Origin: SAR202 cluster bacterium Io17-Chloro-G6
GTDB taxonomy: Bacteria > Chloroflexota > Dehalococcoidia > UBA3495
Direction of reading: 5' to 3'
Length of the DNA: 64,000 bases
Assembly (NCBI GenBank): GCA_002816585.1
Contig: MUCT01000045.1
Span: 211,869 to 275,868, forward strand
Shown here: one piece after another, positions 37,201 through 44,557 of the stretch
Layout of the letters: the number at the start of each line of letters is the position of its first letter
How positions within the stretch are numbered: position 1 is the first letter of the stretch
Program-made: the position numbers and the translations under genes
Notes under the pieces: model-generated
Told to the model about the DNA's origin: nothing
What the model saw: the letters and a program-made list of their open reading frames with translations, nothing else
The model's database searches: none

Positions 37201-38795
37201 GCAGTAGCCGGATGCTGCCGAACTTGGAGAATTTCGACCCCAATCCAGTTGCTTTCTGGGTGCCGGAAAAATTGGCTGAATTCCCAGATGTCTCCTTCCA
37301 CATCACCGAGTTCCCATTCTTCACCTTTTTGTTCGCCGACCTGCACGCCCATATGATGGTCATTCCGTTTACTTTATTGGTGATTGGCTTGGGCCTGAAT
37401 ATGGTGGTGGGCCTGAAGGACTCGATGAAGGACGGGATGAAAGATGGCAGCCGGCTGTGGATTGCAGTGTCGGCGGCGGCCTTGGCTCTGGGTCTGGGCG
37501 CGCTATGGGTGGTGAACAGCTGGGACTTCCCATCCTACGCCCTGCTGACCGTCGGACTGTTAGCGATTGCCGTCTATTTTACCGAGGGTACTGCCGCAAG
37601 AAAATTGGCGCTATTGGCGGTACTGGCGGGGGGAGTGCTGGTCGTTAGCATCTTGACGTTCCTGCCCTTCCACCAAGCCTATGAGACGTTCAACAGCGGA
37701 CTGGACGCATCGAAGTGGCGGACCCCGGTCGACCGGTTCCTTGGGATACATGGTCTCTTTTTGTTCGTGATTGCATCGTCTTTGCTTTATCAAGCTCGAG
37801 ACACATTGCGAGAACTATTCTGGAGCATCAGGCTCCCCGGGTTCGTAAGCACAGTGCCGGGAATGTCCTGGCTAAGAGTCTCCTTGGCCATTGGATTCTT
37901 GAGCGCCATATTCCTTGGGGCCGCCGGTTACTGGAACGCTCTCATCCTCGTGGTCTTCCTGATGCTGGTGGGCATTGTTGCCTGGCGGGTATTAGCCTCC
38001 AAGGATGATGAACGCCCCTTCCAAATAGTGCCGCTGGCTCTGTTGGCAATGGCCTTTTTCATTGGCATCGGCGTTGACTTGGTGCGGGTTGAGGGTGACA
38101 TCGGCAGGATGAACAGCTTTTTCAAGTACTACCTGGAGATCTGGGTCCTCCTCAGCATCGTTTCAGCCTATATGCTGTGGCGCCTGGGGGCTTCAGGATT
38201 CTTGCGGCCGCGACTTAGCTGGCGGACTGGGGCTTGGCTGTCAGTTCTGGCGGTGCTCATCGGTTCCAGTCTTATCTACACGGCTCTGGGCAGCCGGGCC
38301 CGAGTCTCTGACCGTTTCACCCAAGGCCCGTCCACATTGGACGGGACGGCGTACATGGCGGCGGCGGTGCATCTAGAGCGCGATCAGCCCATAGAACTCA
38401 AGTGGGACTTGGAGGCAATCCGGTGGCTCCAGGACAACGTGGAGGGATCACCGGTGGTCTTGGAAGCCCACCTGGAGCAATACCGCTGGGGCGCCCGCAT
38501 CGCCAACTATACCGGGCTGCCCACGGTCCTAGGCTGGCCTTGGCACCAGACACAGCAGCGGACGGCTTATTCCTTCACAATCAAGGAGCGGTCTAACGAC
38601 ATTAAGGAGTTGTACGAGACGACCAGCGTCGAGCGGGCCCTGGACTTGCTGCGCAAATACCGGGTGCGGTACGTTGTCGTCGGAGACCTGGAGCGTGTTC
38701 TCTACGTTGATGAAGGATTGGGGAAATTCGAGGGCCTGGGTCAGAAAGTATTCGAGAACCAAGGAACCGCGATCTACAAAACCAGCTTGAATTAA
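34296..38795 (+). CDS. GT-C glycosyltransferase-like domain fused to a DUF2298 domain
   Basis: 1499 residues, GTG start, many membrane spans. The N-terminal half (about 1-690) is a GT-C/ArnT-PMT-like module: the acidic motif FHPDERDIY sits in the first periplasmic loop (about residues 47-55), followed by hydrophobic helices and a soluble part about 450-680. The C-terminal half (about 690-1490) is DUF2298: MELAYLTAVVR, PPFDPWFAGGYLNYYYWGY, HITEFPFFTFLFADLHAHM and the tail LPTVLGWPWHQTQQR. It is a paralogue of the stand-alone DUF2298 protein at 2161-4587. Likely works on lipid-linked sugars of the envelope; substrate unknown. A perfect TATAAT at 34223-34228 may belong to its promoter. Confidence 0.9.
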   Translation: MVFDLQHYLSFGGRISWSFYVLLVILVVALGLRLNGVNWDQGYAFHPDERDIYMRSGCMYDLLTDAPNAQTCGYVRAEPDAQPGLPGIGTLLDKDRSPLNPHWFPLGSILIYVMVFFRSVAELFTDLNSLDMRYFGRPLSALADVGSVAMVFLLGRRLYGRGVGLLAAGLTALSVIHIQNSHFFRPETFSVFFTLVSFWAMWRMLERKRLRDSGLLGLMLGLAIAPKVSILPILAPLFLVYWYRVLDEVNGDWPAIKPDLVLRILGHAAAAAAIAGGVFLITTPYSLLDARAFVGDVASQANMARHAGLWPFTIQYIGTPSFIYQIQQSSVWGLGIPLGVIAWLSIPFTALLAGFSKSTRRADLFLLAWVVPGFIFLETFEVHFLRYVFPLMPIMVIMGARMLLWMVTAARPLAGYLVDRLGWRNAGLAWFLPGMAVTVVVFVVGATVFYALAFQRVYAEDHPAVTASEWINANVPRGTAIVSDNHWDEFVPNLYSYSVWQFPVYEPDNPAKMDTLASKLASSEYVVFYSSRPYASAARAPERFPFSINYYQRLFAGELGYKLDRTFTLYPELLGVSFRDDAIGRAGLELPEPSFPRRDSPVGLNLGYADDNVVGYDHPTVLLFKNSSHLTEENIRDQLGGLPQAGDTRPVGLLLSDEDLVAQQAGGTFSDIVDRDGWTNDLPVLAWLLVVEIIYLAALPFTMFIFRPLPDRGIVLARILGLLAVSYVAWLAVSLGWMDFSRSAVYVGLAVVSGLSLATLVFRWEEITGFLKEHWRLLFFGEALFLAAFLGFVLLRHANPDLWHPFRGGEKPMELAYLTAVVRSTSLPPFDPWFAGGYLNYYYWGYFTISGIIRVTGILPTTAFNLAVPFFFALTLTGAYSLVYNLAEGVRQRRLTSPVVMTPGIGSPLNSGDERARLRRWVWSPIGAGLMAGLFTAVIGNLDGMVQMVQNSWRRVFDGVPIPAFDFWRSSRMLPNLENFDPNPVAFWVPEKLAEFPDVSFHITEFPFFTFLFADLHAHMMVIPFTLLVIGLGLNMVVGLKDSMKDGMKDGSRLWIAVSAAALALGLGALWVVNSWDFPSYALLTVGLLAIAVYFTEGTAARKLALLAVLAGGVLVVSILTFLPFHQAYETFNSGLDASKWRTPVDRFLGIHGLFLFVIASSLLYQARDTLRELFWSIRLPGFVSTVPGMSWLRVSLAIGFLSAIFLGAAGYWNALILVVFLMLVGIVAWRVLASKDDERPFQIVPLALLAMAFFIGIGVDLVRVEGDIGRMNSFFKYYLEIWVLLSIVSAYMLWRLGASGFLRPRLSWRTGAWLSVLAVLIGSSLIYTALGSRARVSDRFTQGPSTLDGTAYMAAAVHLERDQPIELKWDLEAIRWLQDNVEGSPVVLEAHLEQYRWGARIANYTGLPTVLGWPWHQTQQRTAYSFTIKERSNDIKELYETTSVERALDLLRKYRVRYVVVGDLERVLYVDEGLGKFEGLGQKVFENQGTAIYKTSLN

Positions 38796-38875
38796 CGCAG
38801 TGAGCATTCGCGAATCCATTTTGGCCGGTTGTCAAGGAGTCGAGCCGGTGTAATTACACTGGGACGGTCAAGAAT

Positions 38876-38904
38876 TTGACATAAAGGAAATTCTTGGTTA
38901 AAAT
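38876..38904 (+). promoter_or_regulatory. Strong sigma70-type promoter in gene-free region
   Basis: TTGACA (38876-38881), 17-base spacer, TAAAAT (38899-38904). There is no open frame downstream on this strand, and the next gene (pheA) is convergent, so it must drive a non-coding or very short transcript starting near 38911. Confidence 0.75.
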
Positions 38905-38910
38905 ATAAAA

Positions 38911-39228
38911 GTGTTCTTAAACTTCTTCTAACAACGGTTATAGTCTCAAGAGAATACCTAGACTCCAGGGATCTGGAAGTCTTACGCCGAATTGGCAAGG
39001 AGGCTCTGCTGACAGAGTAGAAGCCGCTAAATATGACGGGTGCACGGGCCTTGTGCCTTTTTATCAGGTTGCCGCGGAGGGCGTTTCAAGGGCGGACTGA
39101 TAGCATAAGGCCTGTCCCGGTCGGCCCTTCTTCGATCGGTTGTCCAGCTAAGGAGTGAAGTGTTGTGATGTTGGGGATTTCTTAGTTACGCCGCTGGGGG
39201 GAGGGCCGACGCTTTTTAGGGACTTGTT
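38911..39228 (+). ncRNA. Candidate small RNA or structured transcript between convergent genes
   Basis: This part of the 433-base gap (38796-39228) holds no credible gene. Downstream of the strong promoter the sequence forms several hairpins by eye: GACTCCAG with CTGG-A-AGTC (around 38961-38981), CTCTG with CAGAG (around 39002-39015), CCGGTCG with CGATCGG (around 39117-39140). A weak hairpin followed by five T near 39056-39061 could end a transcript of about 150 nt. I checked for 6S, RNase P, SRP RNA, tmRNA and tRNA hallmarks and saw none. The 3' end is undetermined. Confidence 0.4.
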
Positions 39229-40059
39229 TTAACTCTTGGGGCTCCATTGGGGATATGAACCCAACACCCGGAGCATGCTGATGGGCTCGGCCAGCGCCGC
39301 CAAAGCGTCCTTCATCGGCGATTCCTCGCGATGCCCGGCGCAATCCACCATGAAGATATACTCACCCAGCATCTGCTTGGTCGGCCTCGATTCAACCTTG
39401 AAGAGGTTGATCCCCCGCTCCGCGAACTCGCCCAAGGCCCTGTAAAGCAACCCCGGCGTATCTACCTCGAACGTAAAAGCCATTGAAGTCTTGTCTCGTC
39501 CGGTGGGCGCATGGTCTGAGAGACCGATGACCGCGAATCGAGTCACATTGGTCGCCACATCCTGAATGCCCCGGTCCAAGATATCCACCTCGTAGAGCTC
39601 CGACGCCCGGCGTGGCGATATCGCCGCCGCGGGCACCGGACTGGCAAATGAATCGGGCACGGATGAAACGGTACTGAGTGACGCCATCTGCTCGGCCTGA
39701 GGGAAGTTTGTTTCCAAATAATCCCGGCATTGTGCCAGGGCTTGAGGATGCGAGTAGATCACCTTTATCTCAGCCGGATCAGTCCCGGGTTTGGTGAGCA
39801 AGTAATGCTCGATGGGCAGGTCTATCTCGCCCCTAATGAAAAGTTTTGGCTGGCTTATCAGAAGGTCTAAAGTGAATATCACCGAGCCTGCCAAGCTATT
39901 TTCGATGGGGACGACGCCCTCCTCAATCTCCCCCGAAGCTACAGCTTCTCCAACTGCGGTGATGGTTGGGAAAGGTCGATCAGCGGAGGGATGGTGGAGA
40001 AGAGCGGCTTCTTCTGAATAGGTGCCCAGAGGGCCTAGAAACCCGACGGAACCAGCCAT
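39229..40059 (-). CDS. pheA: Prephenate dehydratase
   Basis: 276 residues, monofunctional enzyme of phenylalanine synthesis (prephenate to phenylpyruvate). GFLGPLGTYSEEAAL at the N-terminus, VVPIENSLAGSV, and NVTRFAVI with the catalytic Thr-Arg-Phe. A regulatory ACT domain follows (about 190-270) with the Phe-binding KVESRPTKQMLGEYIFMVD. It is the last gene of a potassium-uptake operon, two bases after trkA, an unusual partner. Confidence 0.96.
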   Translation of the reverse strand: MAGSVGFLGPLGTYSEEAALLHHPSADRPFPTITAVGEAVASGEIEEGVVPIENSLAGSVIFTLDLLISQPKLFIRGEIDLPIEHYLLTKPGTDPAEIKVIYSHPQALAQCRDYLETNFPQAEQMASLSTVSSVPDSFASPVPAAAISPRRASELYEVDILDRGIQDVATNVTRFAVIGLSDHAPTGRDKTSMAFTFEVDTPGLLYRALGEFAERGINLFKVESRPTKQMLGEYIFMVDCAGHREESPMKDALAALAEPISMLRVLGSYPQWSPKS

Positions 40060-40061
40060 GG

Positions 40062-40721
40062 CTACACCCCAGTTAGGATGTCATATAGGATCTGTTCTTC
40101 GCCCGTCGGGGTTACCGCCACTACTTCATCCTCCGGTTCCACTACTGACCGGCCGGTGGGCAGCGTCGCTCCGCTTTTCTTAATCATCAATGATATGAAG
40201 CTGTTGGGCGGGAGTTCAATCTCGCTCAGGCGTTTGCCTATGATATTGGAGTCCTCAGGGATGGAGACGCTCACCAGCTCCATGCCCGGCACACGCAGGT
40301 TCATCAAATGGACCAAAGGGCGCCCCGGCACGCCTTTCTCCAGGCTGGCCAGCACCAGATGGGTGGAATTCACTACAACGTCGACACCGACTTCGTGAAA
40401 GATGGGCTCGTTCTTGGGGTCTTTAATGAGCGCCATTGTGCGTGGAACCTTGAAGATGTGCTTCGTCATCTGGGAGATAACCAGGTTGGTGGCATCCGCC
40501 CCCGTCAGGCTCACTACCACATCCGCGCGGGAAACTCCGGCGTGTTTCAGGGTGACTTCGTCCGTGCCGTCCCCCAGTAACGCTACGCTGCCTAATTCAT
40601 CGGTGAGGAGTTGGAACCGCTTGAGGTTTTTTTCGATTACCACAACCTCATGTCCCCCGGCGATCAAGGCCTTGGACAGGTGGTAGCCGGATTCGCTGCA
40701 ACCAACAATTACTACGTACAT
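40062..40721 (-). CDS. trkA: TrkA-type potassium channel regulatory protein (RCK-N plus RCK-C)
   Basis: 219 residues. Rossmann RCK domain: VVIVGCSESGYHLSKAL, where the usual GxGxxG is G-C-S-E-S-G, with the acidic end of strand 2 in VVVIEKN and the ALLGDGTDEVTL stretch. A TrkA-C domain covers about residues 135-215 (VSVSIPEDSNIIGKRLSEIELP). Such proteins gate Trk/Ktr potassium transporters in response to nucleotides. Lies 13 bases after the gene for a TrkA-N-only protein, with which it may assemble. Confidence 0.92.
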   Translation of the reverse strand: MYVVIVGCSESGYHLSKALIAGGHEVVVIEKNLKRFQLLTDELGSVALLGDGTDEVTLKHAGVSRADVVVSLTGADATNLVISQMTKHIFKVPRTMALIKDPKNEPIFHEVGVDVVVNSTHLVLASLEKGVPGRPLVHLMNLRVPGMELVSVSIPEDSNIIGKRLSEIELPPNSFISLMIKKSGATLPTGRSVVEPEDEVVAVTPTGEEQILYDILTGV

Positions 40722-40734
40722 CTGGCCATTTGGG

Positions 40735-41136
40735 CTACGCCTCTAACGCCTGACGGACATCCTGCAGCAGGCCTAAAGAATAGCCTACCACGTTCAGGCC
40801 GAGGGCGGCATATAGGACCTGTAATTGGGGGTCCCCCAGGTGGCAAACCACTTTGGGAACGTTGAAGATGTGCTTGGCAATCTGGGACACCAAGATGTTC
40901 TGATGGTCGTCGGCGGACATCGCCAGGAAAACATCGGAATGATCTATGCCACCCTCCTGCAAATAGTCCTGCATGATGGGTTCGGCGGTGAGGACGACTT
41001 GGACGCCGGGGTGGGCGGCAACGCCTTCCAGACAGTCCCGGTCTCCCCCCAGCACCGTTATCTCGGCGTCATCTCCCGCCAAGTCTGGCACAAGACTGGC
41101 GGTGAGCCGGTTACAGCCGAAAATCAAGACCCGCAT
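40735..41136 (-). CDS. TrkA-N (RCK) domain-only protein with degenerate nucleotide-binding loop
   Basis: 133 residues, one Rossmann domain and no TrkA-C domain. The loop reads VLIFGCNRLTASLV, so the second and third Gly of GxGxxG are missing, and the usual acidic residue after strand 2 is LGGD. FNVPKVVCHLGDPQ corresponds to the MxRxx segment of full-length TrkA. It probably cannot bind NAD(H) in the normal way and may act as a structural partner of the TrkA encoded next to it, as in duplicated TrkA proteins where one half is inactive. That is inference. Confidence 0.85.
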   Translation of the reverse strand: MRVLIFGCNRLTASLVPDLAGDDAEITVLGGDRDCLEGVAAHPGVQVVLTAEPIMQDYLQEGGIDHSDVFLAMSADDHQNILVSQIAKHIFNVPKVVCHLGDPQLQVLYAALGLNVVGYSLGLLQDVRQALEA

Positions 41137-41139
41137 GGT

Positions 41140-41595
41140 CTAGTCTCTTGGAAGAATGGGAGACGGGGCCTGCTCCCTCCAGAACATCAACTGGCATGAG
41201 GCGTTGTGAAAGATGTAGGAAGCTGTTGTTCCCAGTGTGCAGTTCCCGAACCGGCGTTGGTAAGGCATGCCCACGATCAGCAGGTCCATGAACCGGTCTT
41301 CCGACTCCAAAACCACTGCCGGTCCGGCTTGTCTGGCACGCAAGAACCGGGCCTGGAGGCCCTTGTACTTCTCTTCGGAGGCGATGGCTTCGATCCGGGC
41401 CAATATCTCCTCACCTTTGTTGATATCCTCGGAGATTTCGGACTCCAAGGACAACTCCAGTGGCACCTCGATGACGTACACCGCGTGGAGTTCCGTTTTG
41501 GACTCCCTGGCCATCTGGCACGCCAAACGAAAGGTGCGTTCACTGTAAGGTTTGCCGTTCACCGGCACCAGGATTTTTCTTGCGTCTAGCCGCAT
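41140..41595 (-). CDS. Universal stress protein (UspA) family
   Basis: 151 residues. DARKILVPVNGKPYSERTFRLA at the N-terminus and LLIVGMPYQRRFGNCTLGTTASYIFHNASC near the C-terminus fit the UspA fold; the ATP motif G-x2-G-x9-G is only partly kept. First gene of the potassium/pheA operon, three bases before the TrkA-N gene. USP domains often bind ATP or c-di-AMP and modulate transporters, which suits the neighbours. The 105-base leader contains GC-rich inverted repeats. Confidence 0.9.
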   Translation of the reverse strand: MRLDARKILVPVNGKPYSERTFRLACQMARESKTELHAVYVIEVPLELSLESEISEDINKGEEILARIEAIASEEKYKGLQARFLRARQAGPAVVLESEDRFMDLLIVGMPYQRRFGNCTLGTTASYIFHNASCQLMFWREQAPSPILPRD

Positions 41596-41700
41596 GGAGG
41601 TTCACCGACCCGCATTGGTGACTCAGCCTCGATAACCGGGAACCCAGGGGCCTATCTTGGGACCCCCTCACGGACTCTCATGTCTGATAATCAATGGCAG

Positions 41701-41729
41701 ATTATACGAGCAGAGTCAACTCAATACAA
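41701..41729 (-). promoter_or_regulatory. Candidate promoter of the uspA-trkA-pheA operon
   Basis: Minus strand TTGTAT (41729-41724), 17-base spacer, perfect TATAAT (41706-41701). It lies in the 325-base gap 41596-41920, which otherwise shows no gene. Leader of about 100 bases to the uspA start. Confidence 0.6.
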
Positions 41730-41920
41730 TAAAATTTTGGTGAATCTATCACGACACCTGTTGCGGGCATTTTAGAGCCTGGTTCCGGGCCGTGGAGTGC
41801 GGTCTGAGATTGAGTATACCTAGACGAATCCTAGTTTGGACATTTGGCTCATTTGGGTCAAGCCGTGGGCATAGAGATATTCTGCAGGAAATTAACGCGG
41901 TGGACCAGGACGTCTTGGGA

Positions 41921-42637
41921 TCAAGACCCGTTGCGATGGCTGTGGCGCTCCGAAGATGCTGGTTCCAGATGGCGGACAATGTCGCCAATCTTACCCAGTT
42001 GTTCGTTGGTGGCCGCCACGATCAAAACGTCGCCGGCCTTGATCTCTTCGTCCTTGGCTGGGTGAAGAAAGGAGGTACGCCCCCTGCGAATGGCCAATAC
42101 GGAGATCCCATGACGGTCAGCCGAACCAGCCAGGCCGGCCTCCTCCAGGGTGTGCCCGAGCATCTCCTCGGGGGGCCGCAGCTTGCTGATGCCAAAGTGG
42201 GGCACGATGGGCATGTAATCGATGACCCCTGTGTCAAATCCCACATGGGCGGTGCGCCGGGCGCTTTCTGACTCAGGATAGACCACCCGGTCAACGCCGA
42301 TCCGTTCCAGCGTGGAGCCGTGCAGCTCATTGGCGGCGCGGGCGATGATGAAAGGCACTCCCAGGTCTTTTAGCAGCACGGTCACCAGGATGCTGGCCTG
42401 AACGTTCTCGCTGCCCAGTGACACGACGCAGACGTCGTATTCGGCCACATCCAACTCTTTCAATATGGACTCGTTGGTGGCGTCGGCCCGGACCGAGTAT
42501 GTAGCCCGCCCCAGTTGGTCTTGCACTTTGGCTTCATCAACGTCGATGGCCAGAACATCATGACCGCTTTGGAACAACTCCTGGGAAATTGTCGCTCCAA
42601 ACCGCCCGAGACCAATTACGCAAACTTGTTTTTTCAA
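41921..42637 (-). CDS. KtrA/TrkA-like potassium uptake regulatory subunit
   Basis: 238 residues with a canonical nucleotide-binding loop VIGLGRFGATISQEL, acidic strand-2 end LAIDVDEAKVQ, and ADATNESILKELDV. A TrkA-C domain covers about 150-225. Unlike the two RCK proteins in the neighbouring operon its glycine motif is intact. It lies 25 bases after the TrkH gene and is probably its gating ring. Confidence 0.93.
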   Translation of the reverse strand: MKKQVCVIGLGRFGATISQELFQSGHDVLAIDVDEAKVQDQLGRATYSVRADATNESILKELDVAEYDVCVVSLGSENVQASILVTVLLKDLGVPFIIARAANELHGSTLERIGVDRVVYPESESARRTAHVGFDTGVIDYMPIVPHFGISKLRPPEEMLGHTLEEAGLAGSADRHGISVLAIRRGRTSFLHPAKDEEIKAGDVLIVAATNEQLGKIGDIVRHLEPASSERHSHRNGS

Positions 42638-42662
42638 TTCAACACCCGCGGCAGCACTCTCA

Positions 42663-44141
42663 TTAGCCTATTTTAACGCTTTCTTGAGCAAAACGGTACA
42701 CGTCAACATCTTCTTCGGGAGCCAAAGCTAGAGCCAACGCGACCGGCCCCAAGCGCCCAACGAACATCAATACCATGAACAGAATCTTCGAAGCCAGTCC
42801 GGTATCCGGGATCAATCCGGTGGAAGCGCCGGTGGTTCCGAATGCGGATACCGTATCGAAGATAATGTCCATGAATGGTATCTCTGGGTTGAGAGTAGTC
42901 AGCACCGTGGCTGAGACGACGATTAAGGCGAGTCCGAGAACGGCGACGGTGAGCGCCCGGTGTAACTGTGACTGGTGTATCTCACGGCCGAAAGCCTCGG
43001 CCCGGGCCCGGCCCCGCAAGGAGGAGATGACGGCCGCCATCAACACCGCGAATGTTGCCACCTTGATGCCCCCGGCCACCGAGCCAGCCGCGCCTCCAAT
43101 GAACATGAGCCCAGAGAATGTGGACTTGGTGACATCTTTAACCTCAGCGAAATCCATGATCGAAAAGCCCGCCGTGCGGCCGCTTACTGATTGGAAAATG
43201 GCGCCTATAACTTTATCAAACAAACTTCTGTCGACCCAACTAACGCTCCTAATTGATCCAGAATTGGCAAATGGAGCGAATTCAGCAAGGTATAAAACCC
43301 CGGCCCCAATCACCCAGAGGAGGATGCTCGTTACCAAGACCAGCTTGGTTTCCAAAGAGAATCGGGCAAAATGGCGCCTGTTCCAGACGTCCACTATCAA
43401 AACCCAACCCAACCCCCCGAGGATCATTAGGACCGTCATCGTGATTAACAAGATCGAATTAGGTACGAATCGGGCTATGTTTCCATCGGAGGCCTCGGGA
43501 ATGATATTAAACCCCGCGTTGTTGAAAGAAGACACCGACAGAAACACCGAATGCCAAAGAGATTGCAGTGCCCCCAAATCATCGAGACCCTGAATCTGCC
43601 AGAAAATCACGGCAGCACCCACTGCGTACAGCAAAAACACCATGAAGATTACCGCCCGGCCCAATTGGCGCAATCCCTCCATTCGGTTTACGCCCACGGT
43701 GTCGCGCATTAGTGCGCGGGTCAATATACGTTCCTGAAGGGTCGATCTTTGGCCGATCAATAATAGAATGAAGGTGCTGACGACCATGAACCCCAGCCCG
43801 CCGACCAACATCAGTCCGAAGATCACCGCTTGGCCGAACGAGGACCAGTATTCGGGGGTTTCAACCACAATATGACCGGTTACGGTAACGGCGGAAACCG
43901 AGGTGAAATAAGCAGTTTCCATGGACGTGAACCCGGTGCCGTCGTGGGCCAGCGGCAAGGTTAGTAGAGCTCCACCACCCAGGATCAACAGAGCAAAACC
44001 GCTGAGAAGGATAGTGGTTGTGCCGAACATCCGGCGAGATTCCCGCGGCGGCTCCGACTGAGAGACTGTGGGCGACAGGTCGCGCCGTCTCCTGAGCCGG
44101 ATGATATTTTCGACCGGTCTGCGCCGGCGTTCCGACGACAC
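42663..44141 (-). CDS. trkH: TrkH/KtrB-type potassium (cation) transporter
   Basis: 492 residues, multi-pass membrane protein with four pore repeats. The four selectivity-filter loops can be seen: SVSAVTVTGHIV, SVSSFNNAGFN, SVSGRTAGFS and TVSAFGTTGASTGL. Length and repeats fit KtrB/TrkH. A short Arg-rich cytoplasmic N-terminus precedes the first helix. Co-transcribed with the KtrA-like gene from a promoter at 44379-44407, giving a leader of about 230 nt. Confidence 0.95.
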   Translation of the reverse strand: MSSERRRRPVENIIRLRRRRDLSPTVSQSEPPRESRRMFGTTTILLSGFALLILGGGALLTLPLAHDGTGFTSMETAYFTSVSAVTVTGHIVVETPEYWSSFGQAVIFGLMLVGGLGFMVVSTFILLLIGQRSTLQERILTRALMRDTVGVNRMEGLRQLGRAVIFMVFLLYAVGAAVIFWQIQGLDDLGALQSLWHSVFLSVSSFNNAGFNIIPEASDGNIARFVPNSILLITMTVLMILGGLGWVLIVDVWNRRHFARFSLETKLVLVTSILLWVIGAGVLYLAEFAPFANSGSIRSVSWVDRSLFDKVIGAIFQSVSGRTAGFSIMDFAEVKDVTKSTFSGLMFIGGAAGSVAGGIKVATFAVLMAAVISSLRGRARAEAFGREIHQSQLHRALTVAVLGLALIVVSATVLTTLNPEIPFMDIIFDTVSAFGTTGASTGLIPDTGLASKILFMVLMFVGRLGPVALALALAPEEDVDVYRFAQESVKIG

Positions 44142-44378
44142 GTTTAATGCCTATCTACGGAGTCGGCTGTCATGAGTCCCCGAGCGACACGGCAGCTATT
44201 GGAAACAGGGCAAAATAGAAAGGCTAACGGCATCCGATTAACGCGGAAACAACCGTGGAGAGACTTGCAGAAGGGGCCTCTGAAGAAAGGGTCATTGACG
44301 AAACCCGCTTGCCGCGGCTAGGACCGTGTATTTGTGGCTAATACTTCAGAACATTGAAGAACGGATGGGGCATATTGG

Positions 44379-44407
44379 ATTCTAGAATTTGCTATTTCTT
44401 GTGTCAA
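44379..44407 (-). promoter_or_regulatory. Sigma70-type promoter of the trkH-ktrA unit
   Basis: Minus strand TTGACA (44407-44402), 17-base spacer, TAGAAT (44384-44379). It sits in the 416-base divergent gap between trkH and leuS (44142-44557). No T-box for leuS and no clear plus-strand -35/-10 pair was found in the gap. Confidence 0.75.
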
Positions 44408-44557
44408 TCAACGGGGCGCTTTGTTTGGGCTGAAATCGGGCTTCTCGGCTTCTCCGGCTTCGAGACTAGGCCAGCTTGTATGCTAATATGATTGGCACGG
44501 GCGATGCTGGCCCCAAATGAGGTTTGCCGGCGCTCCCAAGACTTGAGGTGACCGTAG

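Noticed and set aside
44142..44371. c-di-AMP (ydaO) riboswitch before trkH
   Set aside because: Biologically attractive, and a GACAGC...CCGTAG-like stretch near the start recalls the 3' part of the motif, but the conserved GGGGAACC and GGGGTGAAT core is absent; not called.
44142..44557. T-box leader for leuS
   Set aside because: No specifier loop or AGGGTGGTACCGCG-type antiterminator sequence in the gap.
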